Positions 17,757 to 25,412 are shown, counted from the stretch's first letter. The stretch is DNA of 39,868 bases from a bacterium (GCA_024231375.1 JAAEQP010000482.1:1-39868), one strand, 5' to 3'. Numbers and translations: made by a program. Notes: generated by a model from the letters alone, not told the origin.

Positions 17757-17910
17757 ACCGGGGTGGTATTGGTGGCGTCTACGGACCAACGACCCAGAGG
17801 TTGTCTTTGTTGATCACTGGTTCGGCACAACGGTAATGTGGCAGGGCGACGAGAAGTGGGAACTTCCGTTTGGCGAGACGTGGTCCATCCCCATCGAGCC
17901 CCCCGCATGA
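17731..17910 (+). CDS. Small Trp-rich protein, DUF551-like
   Basis: The product has 59 residues and overlaps the previous gene by 26 bases. Of two adjacent ATGs, 17731 has the better spacing from GGAGGGG. The sequence EPGWYWWRLRTND and the many Trp residues resemble small phage proteins of the DUF551 kind. No catalytic motif is present. It ends at the ATGA that starts the next gene, so translational coupling is likely. Confidence 0.55.
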   Translation: MWTSEAPSEPGWYWWRLRTNDPEVVFVDHWFGTTVMWQGDEKWELPFGETWSIPIEPPA

Positions 17911-18767
17911 GCGCGCGATGGACAGCCGACGAGGAGGCGACCCTGCTGCGCATGAGCGAGCAGGGCTACACGCAGACCGCGATTGGCAAGGCGCTAGGAC
18001 GCGACCACTCCACCATCTCTAGCAAGGTGCGGCGCATGATGAACGCGGGACCGGACCCCCGCCCACCCGTCGAGCTTGAAATCTCGGACACTAGCACCGA
18101 GATTGTCGGCATCATCGGCGACACCCATCTGCCGTTCGAGCTCCACGGCTACCTCGATTTCGTGGGCGATACGTTCGTGCGCCACGGGGTGACGCGAGTA
18201 GTCCACATCGGGGACTTCGTAGACAACCACGCCATCTCCTACCACGAGCACGACCCCGATGGAATGTCACCCGGCAACGAATACGAGTTGGCACTTGAGA
18301 AGGCGAAGGAATGGTATCAGGCTTTCCCGTGTGTCACTTGGCTACAAGGCAACCACGACCGCTTACCCTACCGCAAGCTGATGAGCGCGGGGCTACCTCG
18401 CAGGATGATGCGCGACCGCCTACTAGAGACGCCCCGTTCTTGGGAGGCTGTCGATAGCGTGGTGATTGATGACGTCATGTACACGCACGGGGTTGGCGCG
18501 GGCGGGGGCAAGCACGGTGCTCGACGGATGGCGGCGGAGCGCGGGCAGTCCTGCGTGATCGGACACTTCCATCAGTCGGCGGGCATCGGCATCGTCGCCA
18601 CGCGAGACAACGCCCAACGCTTCGGGCTGACCGTGGGCTGCGGCATCGACCGCCACACGTACGCCTTCGAGTATTGTAAGGAGCAAGGCTCGATGGCTCT
18701 TGGCTGCGGCATCGTGCGACACGGGCGGGTCGCTCACTACGAGCCGATGCCACCAAGGAGGGGATGA
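17907..18767 (+). CDS. HTH domain fused to calcineurin-like metallophosphoesterase
   Basis: The product has 286 residues. Residues 1-45 form a Myb/GcrA-like HTH (WTADEEATLLRMSEQGYTQT, then AIGKALGRDHSTISSKVRRM). Residues 65-260 carry the full metal-binding set of calcineurin-like phosphoesterases: GDTH (71-74), GDFVD (102-106), GNHD (148-151), H194 in THG, and GHFH (219-222). Start ATG 17907 overlaps the previous stop. It should hydrolyse phosphoester bonds, probably in a nucleic acid or nucleotide, with the HTH giving DNA targeting. It overlaps the RNA ligase gene by 4 bases. Confidence 0.8.
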   Translation: MSARWTADEEATLLRMSEQGYTQTAIGKALGRDHSTISSKVRRMMNAGPDPRPPVELEISDTSTEIVGIIGDTHLPFELHGYLDFVGDTFVRHGVTRVVHIGDFVDNHAISYHEHDPDGMSPGNEYELALEKAKEWYQAFPCVTWLQGNHDRLPYRKLMSAGLPRRMMRDRLLETPRSWEAVDSVVIDDVMYTHGVGAGGGKHGARRMAAERGQSCVIGHFHQSAGIGIVATRDNAQRFGLTVGCGIDRHTYAFEYCKEQGSMALGCGIVRHGRVAHYEPMPPRRG

Positions 18768-19384
18768 TGAGAAAGTATCACAAGATTCACGCACCGTACT
18801 ACCGTGACGACAAGGGGCGTCTGATGCCGGGGAAGTGGGCGCGCCCTGAGTTCGAGATGCTAGCCGACTGCATGTGGACTGCCACCGAGAAGATAGACGG
18901 CACCAACATCCGCATCGGGTGGGACGGTGCGGCGGTGGAGTTCGGGGGCAGGACAGACCGCGCGCAGATTCCCGCGCACCTCGTCAACCGCTTGCGCGAG
19001 TTGTTCCCCGTCGAGCGGTTCGAAGACTTGCCGCCGATGGTGGTGTTCGGCGAGGGGTACGGGCACAAGATTCAGGCGGCGGGCGACTCGTACAACGACG
19101 AGGAGTGCGACTTCATTTGCTTCGACGTGTGGTGCGGTGATGTGTGGCTTGAGCCGGACAACGTAAGCAGCGTCGCCGCGCGGCTTGGCTTGCGCGTGGT
19201 GCCCACCGTCGCCGCCTTGTCGCTATGGGGGGCGTTCGACTTCGTTGGCAAGTTCCCCGCCTCGCAGATTGGCGACATCGAATCCGAGGGGCTAGTGCTG
19301 CGCGCCCCGATGGGTATGCTCGACCGCCAAGGACACCGCATCATCACCAAGATAAAGGCACGCGACATCCGACGCATGTCTTGA
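18764..19384 (+). CDS. RNA ligase family protein
   Basis: The product has 206 residues and overlaps the phosphoesterase by ATGA. It carries the nucleotidyltransferase motif EKIDGTN, with Lys43 as the expected adenylated lysine. FGEGYGHK, DFICFDVW, SEGLVLR and ITKIKARD fit the later motifs, ending in the Lys of motif V. The family joins RNA (sometimes DNA) nicks using ATP. There is no C-terminal extra domain, so it is a minimal core enzyme. Pairing with a phosphoesterase suggests end-processing and sealing of nucleic acid. Confidence 0.8.
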   Translation: MMRKYHKIHAPYYRDDKGRLMPGKWARPEFEMLADCMWTATEKIDGTNIRIGWDGAAVEFGGRTDRAQIPAHLVNRLRELFPVERFEDLPPMVVFGEGYGHKIQAAGDSYNDEECDFICFDVWCGDVWLEPDNVSSVAARLGLRVVPTVAALSLWGAFDFVGKFPASQIGDIESEGLVLRAPMGMLDRQGHRIITKIKARDIRRMS

Positions 19385-19648
19385 TGGCACGAAAATTGAC
19401 ACCCCCCCTAGCGCGAAGCGCGCGCCCTTCTCAGCGCGCATTCCCCTTCGCACCCCCATCACAGAATCATTGAACTTTCTGCGCCGGATTCCGTCCGCAC
19501 TGTTGGCACCCCCCTTGCAACCCCATGGCAAACATAGGGGTTACACGGAACGTTGTCCACAGAGCGCGTTCAGTGTTTCAGAAGCCCCGGCCCTGCTCCC
19601 GTCGCAATCAGGCGGCGGGGGTGGAGCGAATAACAAGGGAGGGTTACG
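19385..19648. other. 264-base non-coding segment, possible origin or control site
   Basis: No convincing gene is present. It contains C-rich runs, GC repeats, an imperfect palindrome at 19519-19542 (AACCCC-ATG ... CAT-A-GGGGTT) and TTGTCCACA at 19553-19561, one base from the E. coli DnaA box and matching the high-GC actinobacterial form. AACAAGGGAGGG near its end is the ribosome site of gene 19649. No good -35/-10 pair was found. An origin is possible but unproven. Confidence 0.4.
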
Positions 19649-20077
19649 ATGAAGGAATGCAAGAACGATAAAGAGGCGCTTGCCGTGCTGCTTGCGGGGC
19701 GGGGCTACGAGGTGTCTTACTCGCGTGCTACGGAGACCACGCCCATCCGGCTGGACTGCCGCAACATGTGCGACAACATCGCCGACGCGCTCGACGATGC
19801 ACGCAGGGTGGACGCGATGGACATCAACACGCCGAGCATCAACTTCAACAAGGGCGGCGGCATGTGGATCGTCAGGGTGTCTGTGTGGCTCTTTGACGAC
19901 GAGATGCCCCATGGCGCTCGCGTCTACATTGGCGACACCGACGAGACGTACACGCACGAGGATGAGCACACTTGCAAGTGCGGGCACAACCTCAACAGCA
20001 AGGGCGAGTGGGAGCGCAACCAATGTGCATCCTGCGACATGGACGAAGCCGAAGCGAAACTAGGAGGGGACCGATGA
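19649..20077 (+). CDS. Hypothetical protein with C-terminal zinc ribbon
   Basis: The product has 142 residues, with AAGGGAGGG upstream. Residues about 1-100 are an unrecognised alpha/beta domain. The C-terminal part has CKCGHN and CASCDMDE, two Cys pairs 17 residues apart, as in a zinc ribbon. It overlaps the ERF gene by ATGA, so a role in recombination or as an accessory to it is possible but only inferred. Confidence 0.6.
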   Translation: MKECKNDKEALAVLLAGRGYEVSYSRATETTPIRLDCRNMCDNIADALDDARRVDAMDINTPSINFNKGGGMWIVRVSVWLFDDEMPHGARVYIGDTDETYTHEDEHTCKCGHNLNSKGEWERNQCASCDMDEAEAKLGGDR

Positions 20078-20670
20078 GCGAGCACAAGACATTAGGCGCG
20101 GCACTCGTTGCCGCAAGCGCGGAGTTGAAGAACCCCAAGATGGACGCGAGCAACCCGCACTTCCGCAGCAAGTTCGCTTCGCTGCTGTCCTGCGAAGCGG
20201 CGGTTCGTCCGGTGCTAGCAGAGCACGGGCTTGCGTTGGTGCAACGTCTCGGCGGTGAGGCGGGGCTCGTGACTGTCGAGACGGTCATCATGCACACGAA
20301 CGGCGAGGTGTACTCGTGCGGTGTGGCAGCGACGTCACCCGACAAGCAGGGTCCGCAAGCGTACGGAAGCGCGGTCACGTACCTGCGCCGCTACGGGCTG
20401 CTAGCTGCCCTTGGTTTGGTAGGCGACCCCGACGACGATGCCGAGGCTGCGACCGACCACGGTGGCTCACAGAAGCCCGTACGCTCGAACGCGGACATCG
20501 ACCAGCAGATCATCAAGGCGGCGGAGGCGCGATGGCAGTCCGACGAGATGAAGACGTGGGGACCGCTGCTCATGCGGTTCAACTCCGAGAACGACTTGCC
20601 CGAGAAGGTGTCCAAGATGGATGCCGCTCAGAAGGCGATGTGTCTAGCGATGCTCAAGGCGGACGCATGA
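20074..20670 (+). CDS. erf: ERF-family single-strand annealing protein
   Basis: The product has 198 residues. The family hallmarks are clear: NPHFRSKFASL near residue 25-35 and GPQAYGSAVTYLRRYGLLAALGL near 92-114, then an acidic GDPDDDAEAA. ERF proteins form rings on single-stranded DNA and anneal complementary strands in phage recombination and circularisation. ATG 20074 overlaps the preceding stop and has AGGAGGGG upstream. The C-terminal third is helical and not conserved in the family. Confidence 0.88.
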   Translation: MSEHKTLGAALVAASAELKNPKMDASNPHFRSKFASLLSCEAAVRPVLAEHGLALVQRLGGEAGLVTVETVIMHTNGEVYSCGVAATSPDKQGPQAYGSAVTYLRRYGLLAALGLVGDPDDDAEAATDHGGSQKPVRSNADIDQQIIKAAEARWQSDEMKTWGPLLMRFNSENDLPEKVSKMDAAQKAMCLAMLKADA

Positions 20671-20870
20671 CGTGCCGCAACACACCAGACGCTTGCTTCT
20701 CTCGCGTGCCGTGCTCCGCTTGCAGTCGCAACATGTACAACAAGTGGCCGCGCATCCCGTGGACGTACCCGACCGAGGACGAGATGAACCACGAGCACGA
20801 CATCGAGCAGTGGCGGTGGGCGACGGGCGGCGGGCTTGAGCGGCGATACTGGAGGGAGGGTTGGAAATGA
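20667..20870 (+). CDS. Small Cys-rich early protein
   Basis: The product has 67 residues. It starts at ATGA inside the ERF stop and ends at ATGA of the next gene. Four Cys residues lie in the first 20 (C3, C10, C16, C19), a probable zinc site, followed by a Trp and acidic segment (WPRIPWTYPTEDEMNHEHD). No family was recognised. Confidence 0.5.
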   Translation: MTCRNTPDACFSRVPCSACSRNMYNKWPRIPWTYPTEDEMNHEHDIEQWRWATGGGLERRYWREGWK

Positions 20871-21091
20871 AGGCGACACAGAAGCAAAGATTAGCGGATT
20901 ACCTCAAGCATCACAACGGGATAACCTCGCTTGAGGCGGCGAGATTATCACCCCCCATCATGCGGTTGTCTGAACGTATCCGCGAGATGGAGCGCGACGG
21001 GGTGCGCATCACGAAAGCCGACGTCAAGCACGACGGGGTTGGCTACGTGCGCTACTCGCTGCCCACGATGCCGAAGGGAAGGGGGGCGTGA
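20867..21091 (+). CDS. Small helix-turn-helix protein
   Basis: The product has 74 residues. QKQRLADYLKHHNGITSLEA, then PIMRLSERIREMERDGVRI, then a final YVRYSL strand, matches the compact phage winged-HTH family (HTH_39 type). It should bind DNA, perhaps controlling early genes or replication. GGAGGGAGG precedes the ATG. The TTG at 20861 is a less likely start. Confidence 0.7.
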   Translation: MKATQKQRLADYLKHHNGITSLEAARLSPPIMRLSERIREMERDGVRITKADVKHDGVGYVRYSLPTMPKGRGA

Positions 21092-21312
21092 TGGATTGGG
21101 AACGCGCAGAACAGTGTACACATGAAAACATAACCGACTACAACGCGTGGGGCGTGTGCGGCACCCCCTTCTGTTCATGGACAGAGGTCCATTGTCGTGA
21201 TTGCGGGGCGTACGTGATGGAATGCGGTTGCGGCTCTTGCAACGGAATGGACGGCTGGCCGAACGCGAGGCGGGAGCGTCGGCGTCGGCACATCGAGGCA
21301 CCCCATGACTAG
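21091..21312 (+). CDS. Small zinc-ribbon-like protein
   Basis: The product has 73 residues; GTG 21088 is an alternative start three bases earlier. CRDCGAYVMECGCGSC packs five Cys residues in 16 positions, and two more lie before it (CTHEN, VCGTPFC), so zinc binding is very likely. The C-terminus is strongly basic (NARRERRRRHIE), suggesting nucleic acid contact. It overlaps the gene before it at TGATG. The family is unknown. Confidence 0.55.
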   Translation: MDWERAEQCTHENITDYNAWGVCGTPFCSWTEVHCRDCGAYVMECGCGSCNGMDGWPNARRERRRRHIEAPHD

Positions 21313-21526
21313 AACCACAGACGAGTACGGGCGTCAGTGGGCGGTAGACGGCAGCGAGCACGACCCGCGAGCACGACGCGCGATGGACCGACGCAACGCC
21401 AACAGGCTCAACACGCATCACCGCGTCATCGCACGGGACTACGAGGGCGCCATGTCCGACGCACTGCGCGAGATACTCGTGAGGCTGCTAGGCGAGGTGC
21501 ATCGATTGATGGGGGTGGAGCGATGA
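21305..21526 (+). CDS. Small basic helical protein
   Basis: The product has 73 residues, rich in Arg (DPRARRAMDRRNANRLNTHHR), with a C-terminal helix (SDALREILVRLLGEVHRLMG). It overlaps both neighbours. No family is recognised. Its basic surface and place just before a ParB-like gene make a DNA-associated role possible, but this is a guess. Confidence 0.5.
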   Translation: MTRTTDEYGRQWAVDGSEHDPRARRAMDRRNANRLNTHHRVIARDYEGAMSDALREILVRLLGEVHRLMGVER

Positions 21527-22221
21527 CCGACAAAGATGGAATCCTTCGGCGCGCGTACCAACTTGCCGACGAGCTTGCGCAAGTCGAAGACATTGACACA
21601 AGGGTCTTTCTGCTGAACGGCATCCGTGAACAACTGCACGAGGTGTCACCGTTCAAAGACGAGCCGGTCGACTTCGTTCGGTGGTCGCCCATTGACGAGG
21701 TGGTCGCCAACGACTACAACCCCAACGCCGTCGCCCCGCCTGAGATGCAACTACTGGAGCTGTCCATCGATGCAGACGGGTACACGCAGCCAATCGTCAC
21801 GTGCTTCGACGACGAGCGCGATGTGCTGGAAGTCGTCGACGGGTTCCACCGCAACCGCGTTGCCAGAGAATCAGAGGTGGTTGGCGCGCGTATCCAGGGG
21901 CACCTGCCCACGGTGCAAATCCGCGACGAACAGCAGGGGAGGCCCGACAGGATTGCGTCGACCATTCGCCACAATCGAGCGCGCGGCAAGCACCAGGTTG
22001 AGCAGATGTCGAGCATCGTGCTAGAATTGAAACGGCGCAATTGGTCGGACAAGAAGATAGGCAAGGAACTAGGCATGGACCCCGACGAGGTGTTGCGACT
22101 TGCGCAGATTACCGGGCTTGCGGAGGCGTTCGCGGATCACGAGTTTTCAGCAGCGTGGGAGGTGGACCAGACGGCAGACGACGATACCGTACTGGAGATT
22201 GTGGAGGAGATAGATGCGTGA
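21523..22221 (+). CDS. ParB-like/IbrB-like protein
   Basis: The product has 232 residues, starting at ATGA. Residues about 50-150 form a ParB N-terminal-like domain: VVANDYNPN, LELSIDADGYTQPIV, then DGFHR (106-110) in place of the GERRxR box, and STIRHNRARG. Residues about 160-215 hold an HTH (KKIGKELGMDPDEVLRLAQ). In known IbrAB pairs such a protein accompanies a DUF3440 PAPS-reductase-like enzyme, exactly as here with gene 23042. It may bind DNA, cut it, or hydrolyse CTP; the altered box leaves this open. Confidence 0.78.
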   Translation: MTDKDGILRRAYQLADELAQVEDIDTRVFLLNGIREQLHEVSPFKDEPVDFVRWSPIDEVVANDYNPNAVAPPEMQLLELSIDADGYTQPIVTCFDDERDVLEVVDGFHRNRVARESEVVGARIQGHLPTVQIRDEQQGRPDRIASTIRHNRARGKHQVEQMSSIVLELKRRNWSDKKIGKELGMDPDEVLRLAQITGLAEAFADHEFSAAWEVDQTADDDTVLEIVEEIDA

Positions 22222-22642
22222 CAGGGACCTGATATGCGAGGGGGCACGTGTTGACCATCGGCGATACTGGTGCGCGTACACCGACCTCGAAGAGTTTGCG
22301 GCGGGCATGTGGCGACCGATTCACGGGGACAGGGCGCAGACTAAACTGGTGGCGCTGTCGGTTTCCTTGCTGCGATCGCCCGCGCGGTTCGACGACGCCG
22401 TTCGATTGGTGTTGTCGTCGTGGCCCACGTCTTGCCGTGCTGAGTTCACCTCGCCAGGGAACCACCTTGCGTGGCTTGGGTGCGCGGCGTGTTGTCTTGT
22501 TGATGGCGTGCCAGAAGACCTAACGCGGCGGGCGTGGTGGAAGTTGACCGAACACGAGCGAGCCACGGCCAACCTTGTCGCCAGCACAGCGGTGGCAAGG
22601 TGGGCGCGAGATAACGGGGCCGTCCAGTTGGGGCTGTGGTAA
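22214..22642 (+). CDS. WPTSC-motif protein, first copy
   Basis: The product has 142 residues and overlaps the ParB-like gene by 8 bases. It shares with its neighbour the signatures YWCAYTDLEEFAAGMW (18-33) and WPTSC (70-74), and a similar C-terminal helix (LTEHERATANLVAS). It has no known catalytic motif; the conserved Trp and Cys suggest a metal or sulfur site, or a structural core. Its place between ParB-like and PP-loop genes points to a common pathway. I believe similar proteins accompany IbrAB elsewhere, from memory only. Confidence 0.65.
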   Translation: MRDRDLICEGARVDHRRYWCAYTDLEEFAAGMWRPIHGDRAQTKLVALSVSLLRSPARFDDAVRLVLSSWPTSCRAEFTSPGNHLAWLGCAACCLVDGVPEDLTRRAWWKLTEHERATANLVASTAVARWARDNGAVQLGLW

Positions 22643-22644
22643 CC

Positions 22645-23079
22645 ATGGCAGAACAAATCGAAATGTTCGGGCCGACCGCTCAACGATTCTGGTGTCGCTA
22701 CGACCAACTCGAAGAGTACCACTCTGGTATGTGGGTTCACGTTTCCGACAAGGCCGAGCGCGCCAACTGGCTTGCGCGGGCGGTTGGTTTTCTGAGTGAC
22801 AGCTCGGTCTTTCGTGATGGAATGCGCAAGGTGTTTGCTGCGTGGCCGACGTCTTGTCGGTACAACTTTTCCAACCCGTCGCTAAACAAGCCGGTGTGGT
22901 TGGCACACGCCGGGGCCAGCCTGACAAGGGGAATACCAGAGGAGTTCATGCGGCTTGGATATTGGGAACTATCTATCGACAGCAGGGCCAGGGCTGACAA
23001 GGACGCCATCGAAATATTTGGAGAATGGGAGAGGGACCACCATGCTAAAGCGATACATCGACACCGACGTACTGACTGA
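22645..23079 (+). CDS. WPTSC-motif protein, second copy
   Basis: The product has 144 residues and is a diverged tandem paralog of gene 22214: FWCRYDQLEEYHSGMW (15-30), WPTSC (67-71), and a C-terminal part with RLGYWELSIDSRARADKD. Conservation is patchy, so the duplication is old. GTG 22636 is an alternative start. Its 3' end overlaps the PP-loop gene by 38 bases, so the two are tightly linked. The function is unknown. Confidence 0.65.
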   Translation: MAEQIEMFGPTAQRFWCRYDQLEEYHSGMWVHVSDKAERANWLARAVGFLSDSSVFRDGMRKVFAAWPTSCRYNFSNPSLNKPVWLAHAGASLTRGIPEEFMRLGYWELSIDSRARADKDAIEIFGEWERDHHAKAIHRHRRTD

Positions 23080-24289
23080 GGCGCGCAAGAGGATTGCGCA
23101 GACGTTCGACGACTTCGAACGAATCTACCTGTCGTTCTCGGCGGGCAAGGATTCGACGGTAATGATGCACCTTGTCTGCGACGAGGCGCGCAAGCGCGGG
23201 CAGACTATCGGCGTCATGCTGATTGACCTCGAAGCACAATTCGACATCACGATGCGACACGCCGAGCATATGTTCGAAATGTATGCCGACGTCATCGAGC
23301 CGCACTGGGTTTCGCTGCCGATACACCTGCGGAACGCGGTTAGTGTGTACGAGCCGTTCTGGCTGTGTTGGGATCCCGACGCTCAGGAGGCGTGGGTGCG
23401 CCAGCCACCAGACATCGCAATCACAGACGGCGAGGCTTACCCGTTCTTCCATAGCGGCATGGAGTTCGAAGAGTTCGTGCCGCTTTTTGGCGAATGGTTT
23501 GGGCAAGGCAAGTCGACGGCGTGCTTCGTGGGTATCAGGACGGACGAGAGCCTGAACAGATTCCGCACAATCGCCATGAGCAAGAAAGAGACGTACCGCG
23601 ACTTCCGCCACACCACGCGTGTCTCGGAGAATGTCTACAATATTTACCCGCTGTACGATTGGCGCGTCGAGGATGTCTGGGGGTACCACGGACACAATCC
23701 CGACAAGCCCCATAACCGCCTATACGACCTGATGCACCAGGCGGGGTTGACACTATCCCAGATGCGCATCTGCCAGCCGTACGGCGACGACCAGCGGCGG
23801 AACCTGTGGTTGTTTCATATCATCGAGGCGGCGACGTGGGCCAGGGTGGTCGCGCGTGTCAACGGTGCCAACGGTGGTGCGCTCTATGTTCAGGAGTGGG
23901 GCAATATCAACGGCTATCGAAAGATTACCAAGCCCAAGGGGCACACGTGGAAATCGTTTGCCAAGTTGCTCGTGGCATCGATGCCGCCCAAGTCGCGCGA
24001 ACACTACCGGAACAAAATCACGCTGTTCGAAAAGTGGTGGACCGAGCGCGGATACGACGACGGAATTCCCGATGCGGCCGACCACCACATGGAGGCGGCA
24101 CGCAAGGCCCCGTCGTGGCGAAGGGTGTGCAAGTCGCTCTTGCGCAACGACTATTGGTGCAAGGGGCTTGGGTTCTCGCAGCAAAAAAGCTCGGGCTATG
24201 AGGCGTACATGAACCTGATGCGACGGCGAAAAACAGAGTGGAACGTAAACCAGACAACACTCGGATTCATCGAAGGAGGGGAGCAATGA
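23042..24289 (+). CDS. PAPS reductase-like PP-loop protein (IbrA/DUF3440-like)
   Basis: The product has 415 residues. ATG 23042 lies inside the previous gene. The PP-loop is LSFSAGKDSTVMMHL (SAGKDST at 33-39), the ATP-pyrophosphatase signature of PAPS reductases and DndC-type enzymes. GIRTDESLNRFRT follows further on, typical of this fold, and a long C-terminal DUF3440-like domain ends with GFSQQKSSGYEAY. It should adenylate a substrate for sulfur transfer or other modification. Cysteines C286-type clusters were not clearly resolved. With the ParB-like gene it forms an IbrAB-like pair. Confidence 0.8.
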   Translation: MLKRYIDTDVLTEARKRIAQTFDDFERIYLSFSAGKDSTVMMHLVCDEARKRGQTIGVMLIDLEAQFDITMRHAEHMFEMYADVIEPHWVSLPIHLRNAVSVYEPFWLCWDPDAQEAWVRQPPDIAITDGEAYPFFHSGMEFEEFVPLFGEWFGQGKSTACFVGIRTDESLNRFRTIAMSKKETYRDFRHTTRVSENVYNIYPLYDWRVEDVWGYHGHNPDKPHNRLYDLMHQAGLTLSQMRICQPYGDDQRRNLWLFHIIEAATWARVVARVNGANGGALYVQEWGNINGYRKITKPKGHTWKSFAKLLVASMPPKSREHYRNKITLFEKWWTERGYDDGIPDAADHHMEAARKAPSWRRVCKSLLRNDYWCKGLGFSQQKSSGYEAYMNLMRRRKTEWNVNQTTLGFIEGGEQ

Positions 24290-24648
24290 TTACCTATCTG
24301 GCGTGTCCGTACACGGACGAAAACCCGGCTGTTTCAAAGCGCAGATTCCGCGAGGTGAACAAGGCGGCGGCGACTATGATGGCGCGGGGCGAGCACGTGT
24401 TGAGCCCAATCTCGCACACGCACCCGATTGCCATGGCGGGCGAACTACCGAAGGACTGGCAGTTCTGGCAAGGTTACGACACTGCCCTGCTCAAGTGCTG
24501 CGGGCTGCTGAAGGTGCTCTGCTTGGACGGGTGGCAGGAGTCGGTTGGCGTCCAGGCCGAAATCGAGATTGCCAAGGGGCTAGGGTTGCCGATATATTAC
24601 ATCGACTCGAACGCAAGACCGCTTGACATCGGGCGCAAGTTCCTGTAA
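24286..24648 (+). CDS. DUF1937/nucleoside deoxyribosyltransferase-like protein
   Basis: The product has 120 residues, starting at ATGA. The opening YLACPYTDEN, then HVLSPISHTHPIA and ESVGVQAEIEIA (S86, G88, E92 as the likely catalytic end) match DUF1937, related to nucleoside 2-deoxyribosyltransferases. It probably acts on a deoxynucleoside or deoxynucleotide, exchanging or removing the base. Coupled to a PP-loop enzyme it may help make or recycle a modified nucleotide (inference). Confidence 0.75.
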   Translation: MITYLACPYTDENPAVSKRRFREVNKAAATMMARGEHVLSPISHTHPIAMAGELPKDWQFWQGYDTALLKCCGLLKVLCLDGWQESVGVQAEIEIAKGLGLPIYYIDSNARPLDIGRKFL

Positions 24649-24651
24649 AAG
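24623..24651 (+). promoter_or_regulatory. Candidate promoter before the replication gene
   Basis: TTGACA (24623-24628), a 17-base spacer and TAAAAG (24646-24651, 4 of 6 matches) lie across the end of the DUF1937 gene. The start site would be near 24658, only about 11 bases before ATG 24669. A perfect -35 and spacing support it, but a coding match by chance is possible. Confidence 0.4.
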
Positions 24652-24668
24652 ACAACTGGAGGGTTCCG

Positions 24669-25412
24669 ATGCGGATTCGAAACTGGCGTAGGCATCAGCA
24701 CTACAGCAACCGCTGTCCACCGTGGATCAAGTTGCACCGCGACCTGCTCAACGACCCCGAGGTGATGGCACTGAAGGGCGACGAGTTCAAGTTGTTGGTG
24801 TGCCTGTGGCTCATTGCTAGCGAGCAGCCCGAGGGAGACGGCACGCTACCCCCGCTCAAGACCATCGCCTACCGCTTGCACATGACCGAATCGGCGTTAA
24901 CCAAGGGGTTGCGGGGGCTTGCGGGATTCATCGAGATGGATGCTAGCACGCCGCTAGCAGAGTGCTTGCAACATGCTACCTCAGAGGGAGAGGGAGAGAC
25001 AGAGAGAGAGACAGAGGGAGAGTCGTTCAACGAGTTTTGGGAGCACTACCCGCACAGGGTCGGCAAGAAGGCGGCGCGCAAGGCATGGGCAGCGGCGAAG
25101 GACAAGCCCGACTTGCCAGCTCTCCTCAATGCTCTTGATCGGGCGAAGCGTAGCAAGCAGTGGGCAGATGGTTTCATCCCACACCCGGCAACGTGGCTCA
25201 ACGGCGAGCGATGGAACGACGAGCCGCAGAAGGCACCCGCCGCTCAATGCCGCCCCGACCCACGCGATGGGCTGGCGGCTGCGCTGTACGACAAGCCTGA
25301 CGCGCCCGCCCCTGAGCCGATGACGCGTGAGGAGTTGGCTGAGATTGACAGACAAGTAGCGGAGGCGCGGGCTAACACCCCGTCGCTCCGCAGGATAGGA
25401 GGGGACGAATGA
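24669..25412 (+). CDS. Replication-initiator-like protein (phage O/DnaD-like)
   Basis: The product has 247 residues. Residues about 20-90 are a winged-helix region (WIKLHRDLLNDPEVMALKGD, LKTIAYRLHMTESALTKGLR). A low-complexity acidic linker (GEGETERETEGE) follows, then the conserved FNEFWEHYPHRVGKKAARKAW domain found in phage replication proteins, ending with FIPHPATWLNGERW. It likely loads the host helicase or marks the origin. GGAGGG precedes the ATG. No DNA polymerase or helicase gene was recognised, so host machinery is presumably used. Confidence 0.72.
   Translation: MRIRNWRRHQHYSNRCPPWIKLHRDLLNDPEVMALKGDEFKLLVCLWLIASEQPEGDGTLPPLKTIAYRLHMTESALTKGLRGLAGFIEMDASTPLAECLQHATSEGEGETERETEGESFNEFWEHYPHRVGKKAARKAWAAAKDKPDLPALLNALDRAKRSKQWADGFIPHPATWLNGERWNDEPQKAPAAQCRPDPRDGLAAALYDKPDAPAPEPMTREELAEIDRQVAEARANTPSLRRIGGDE
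24983..25022 (+). repeat. Purine-rich GAGA repeat tract in the replication gene
   Basis: Thirty-eight of 40 bases are purines, made of short GAGAGACAGAG-like repeats. It encodes the Glu/Thr/Gly linker of the initiator-like protein. In lambda, iterons and a purine-strand asymmetry mark the origin inside gene O, so this could be the origin. It may equally be just a linker. Confidence 0.55.

Noticed and set aside
19385..19648. tRNA or small RNA gene in the gap
   Set aside because: No cloverleaf, CCA end or TpsiC-like GTTCGANTC pattern could be found by eye.
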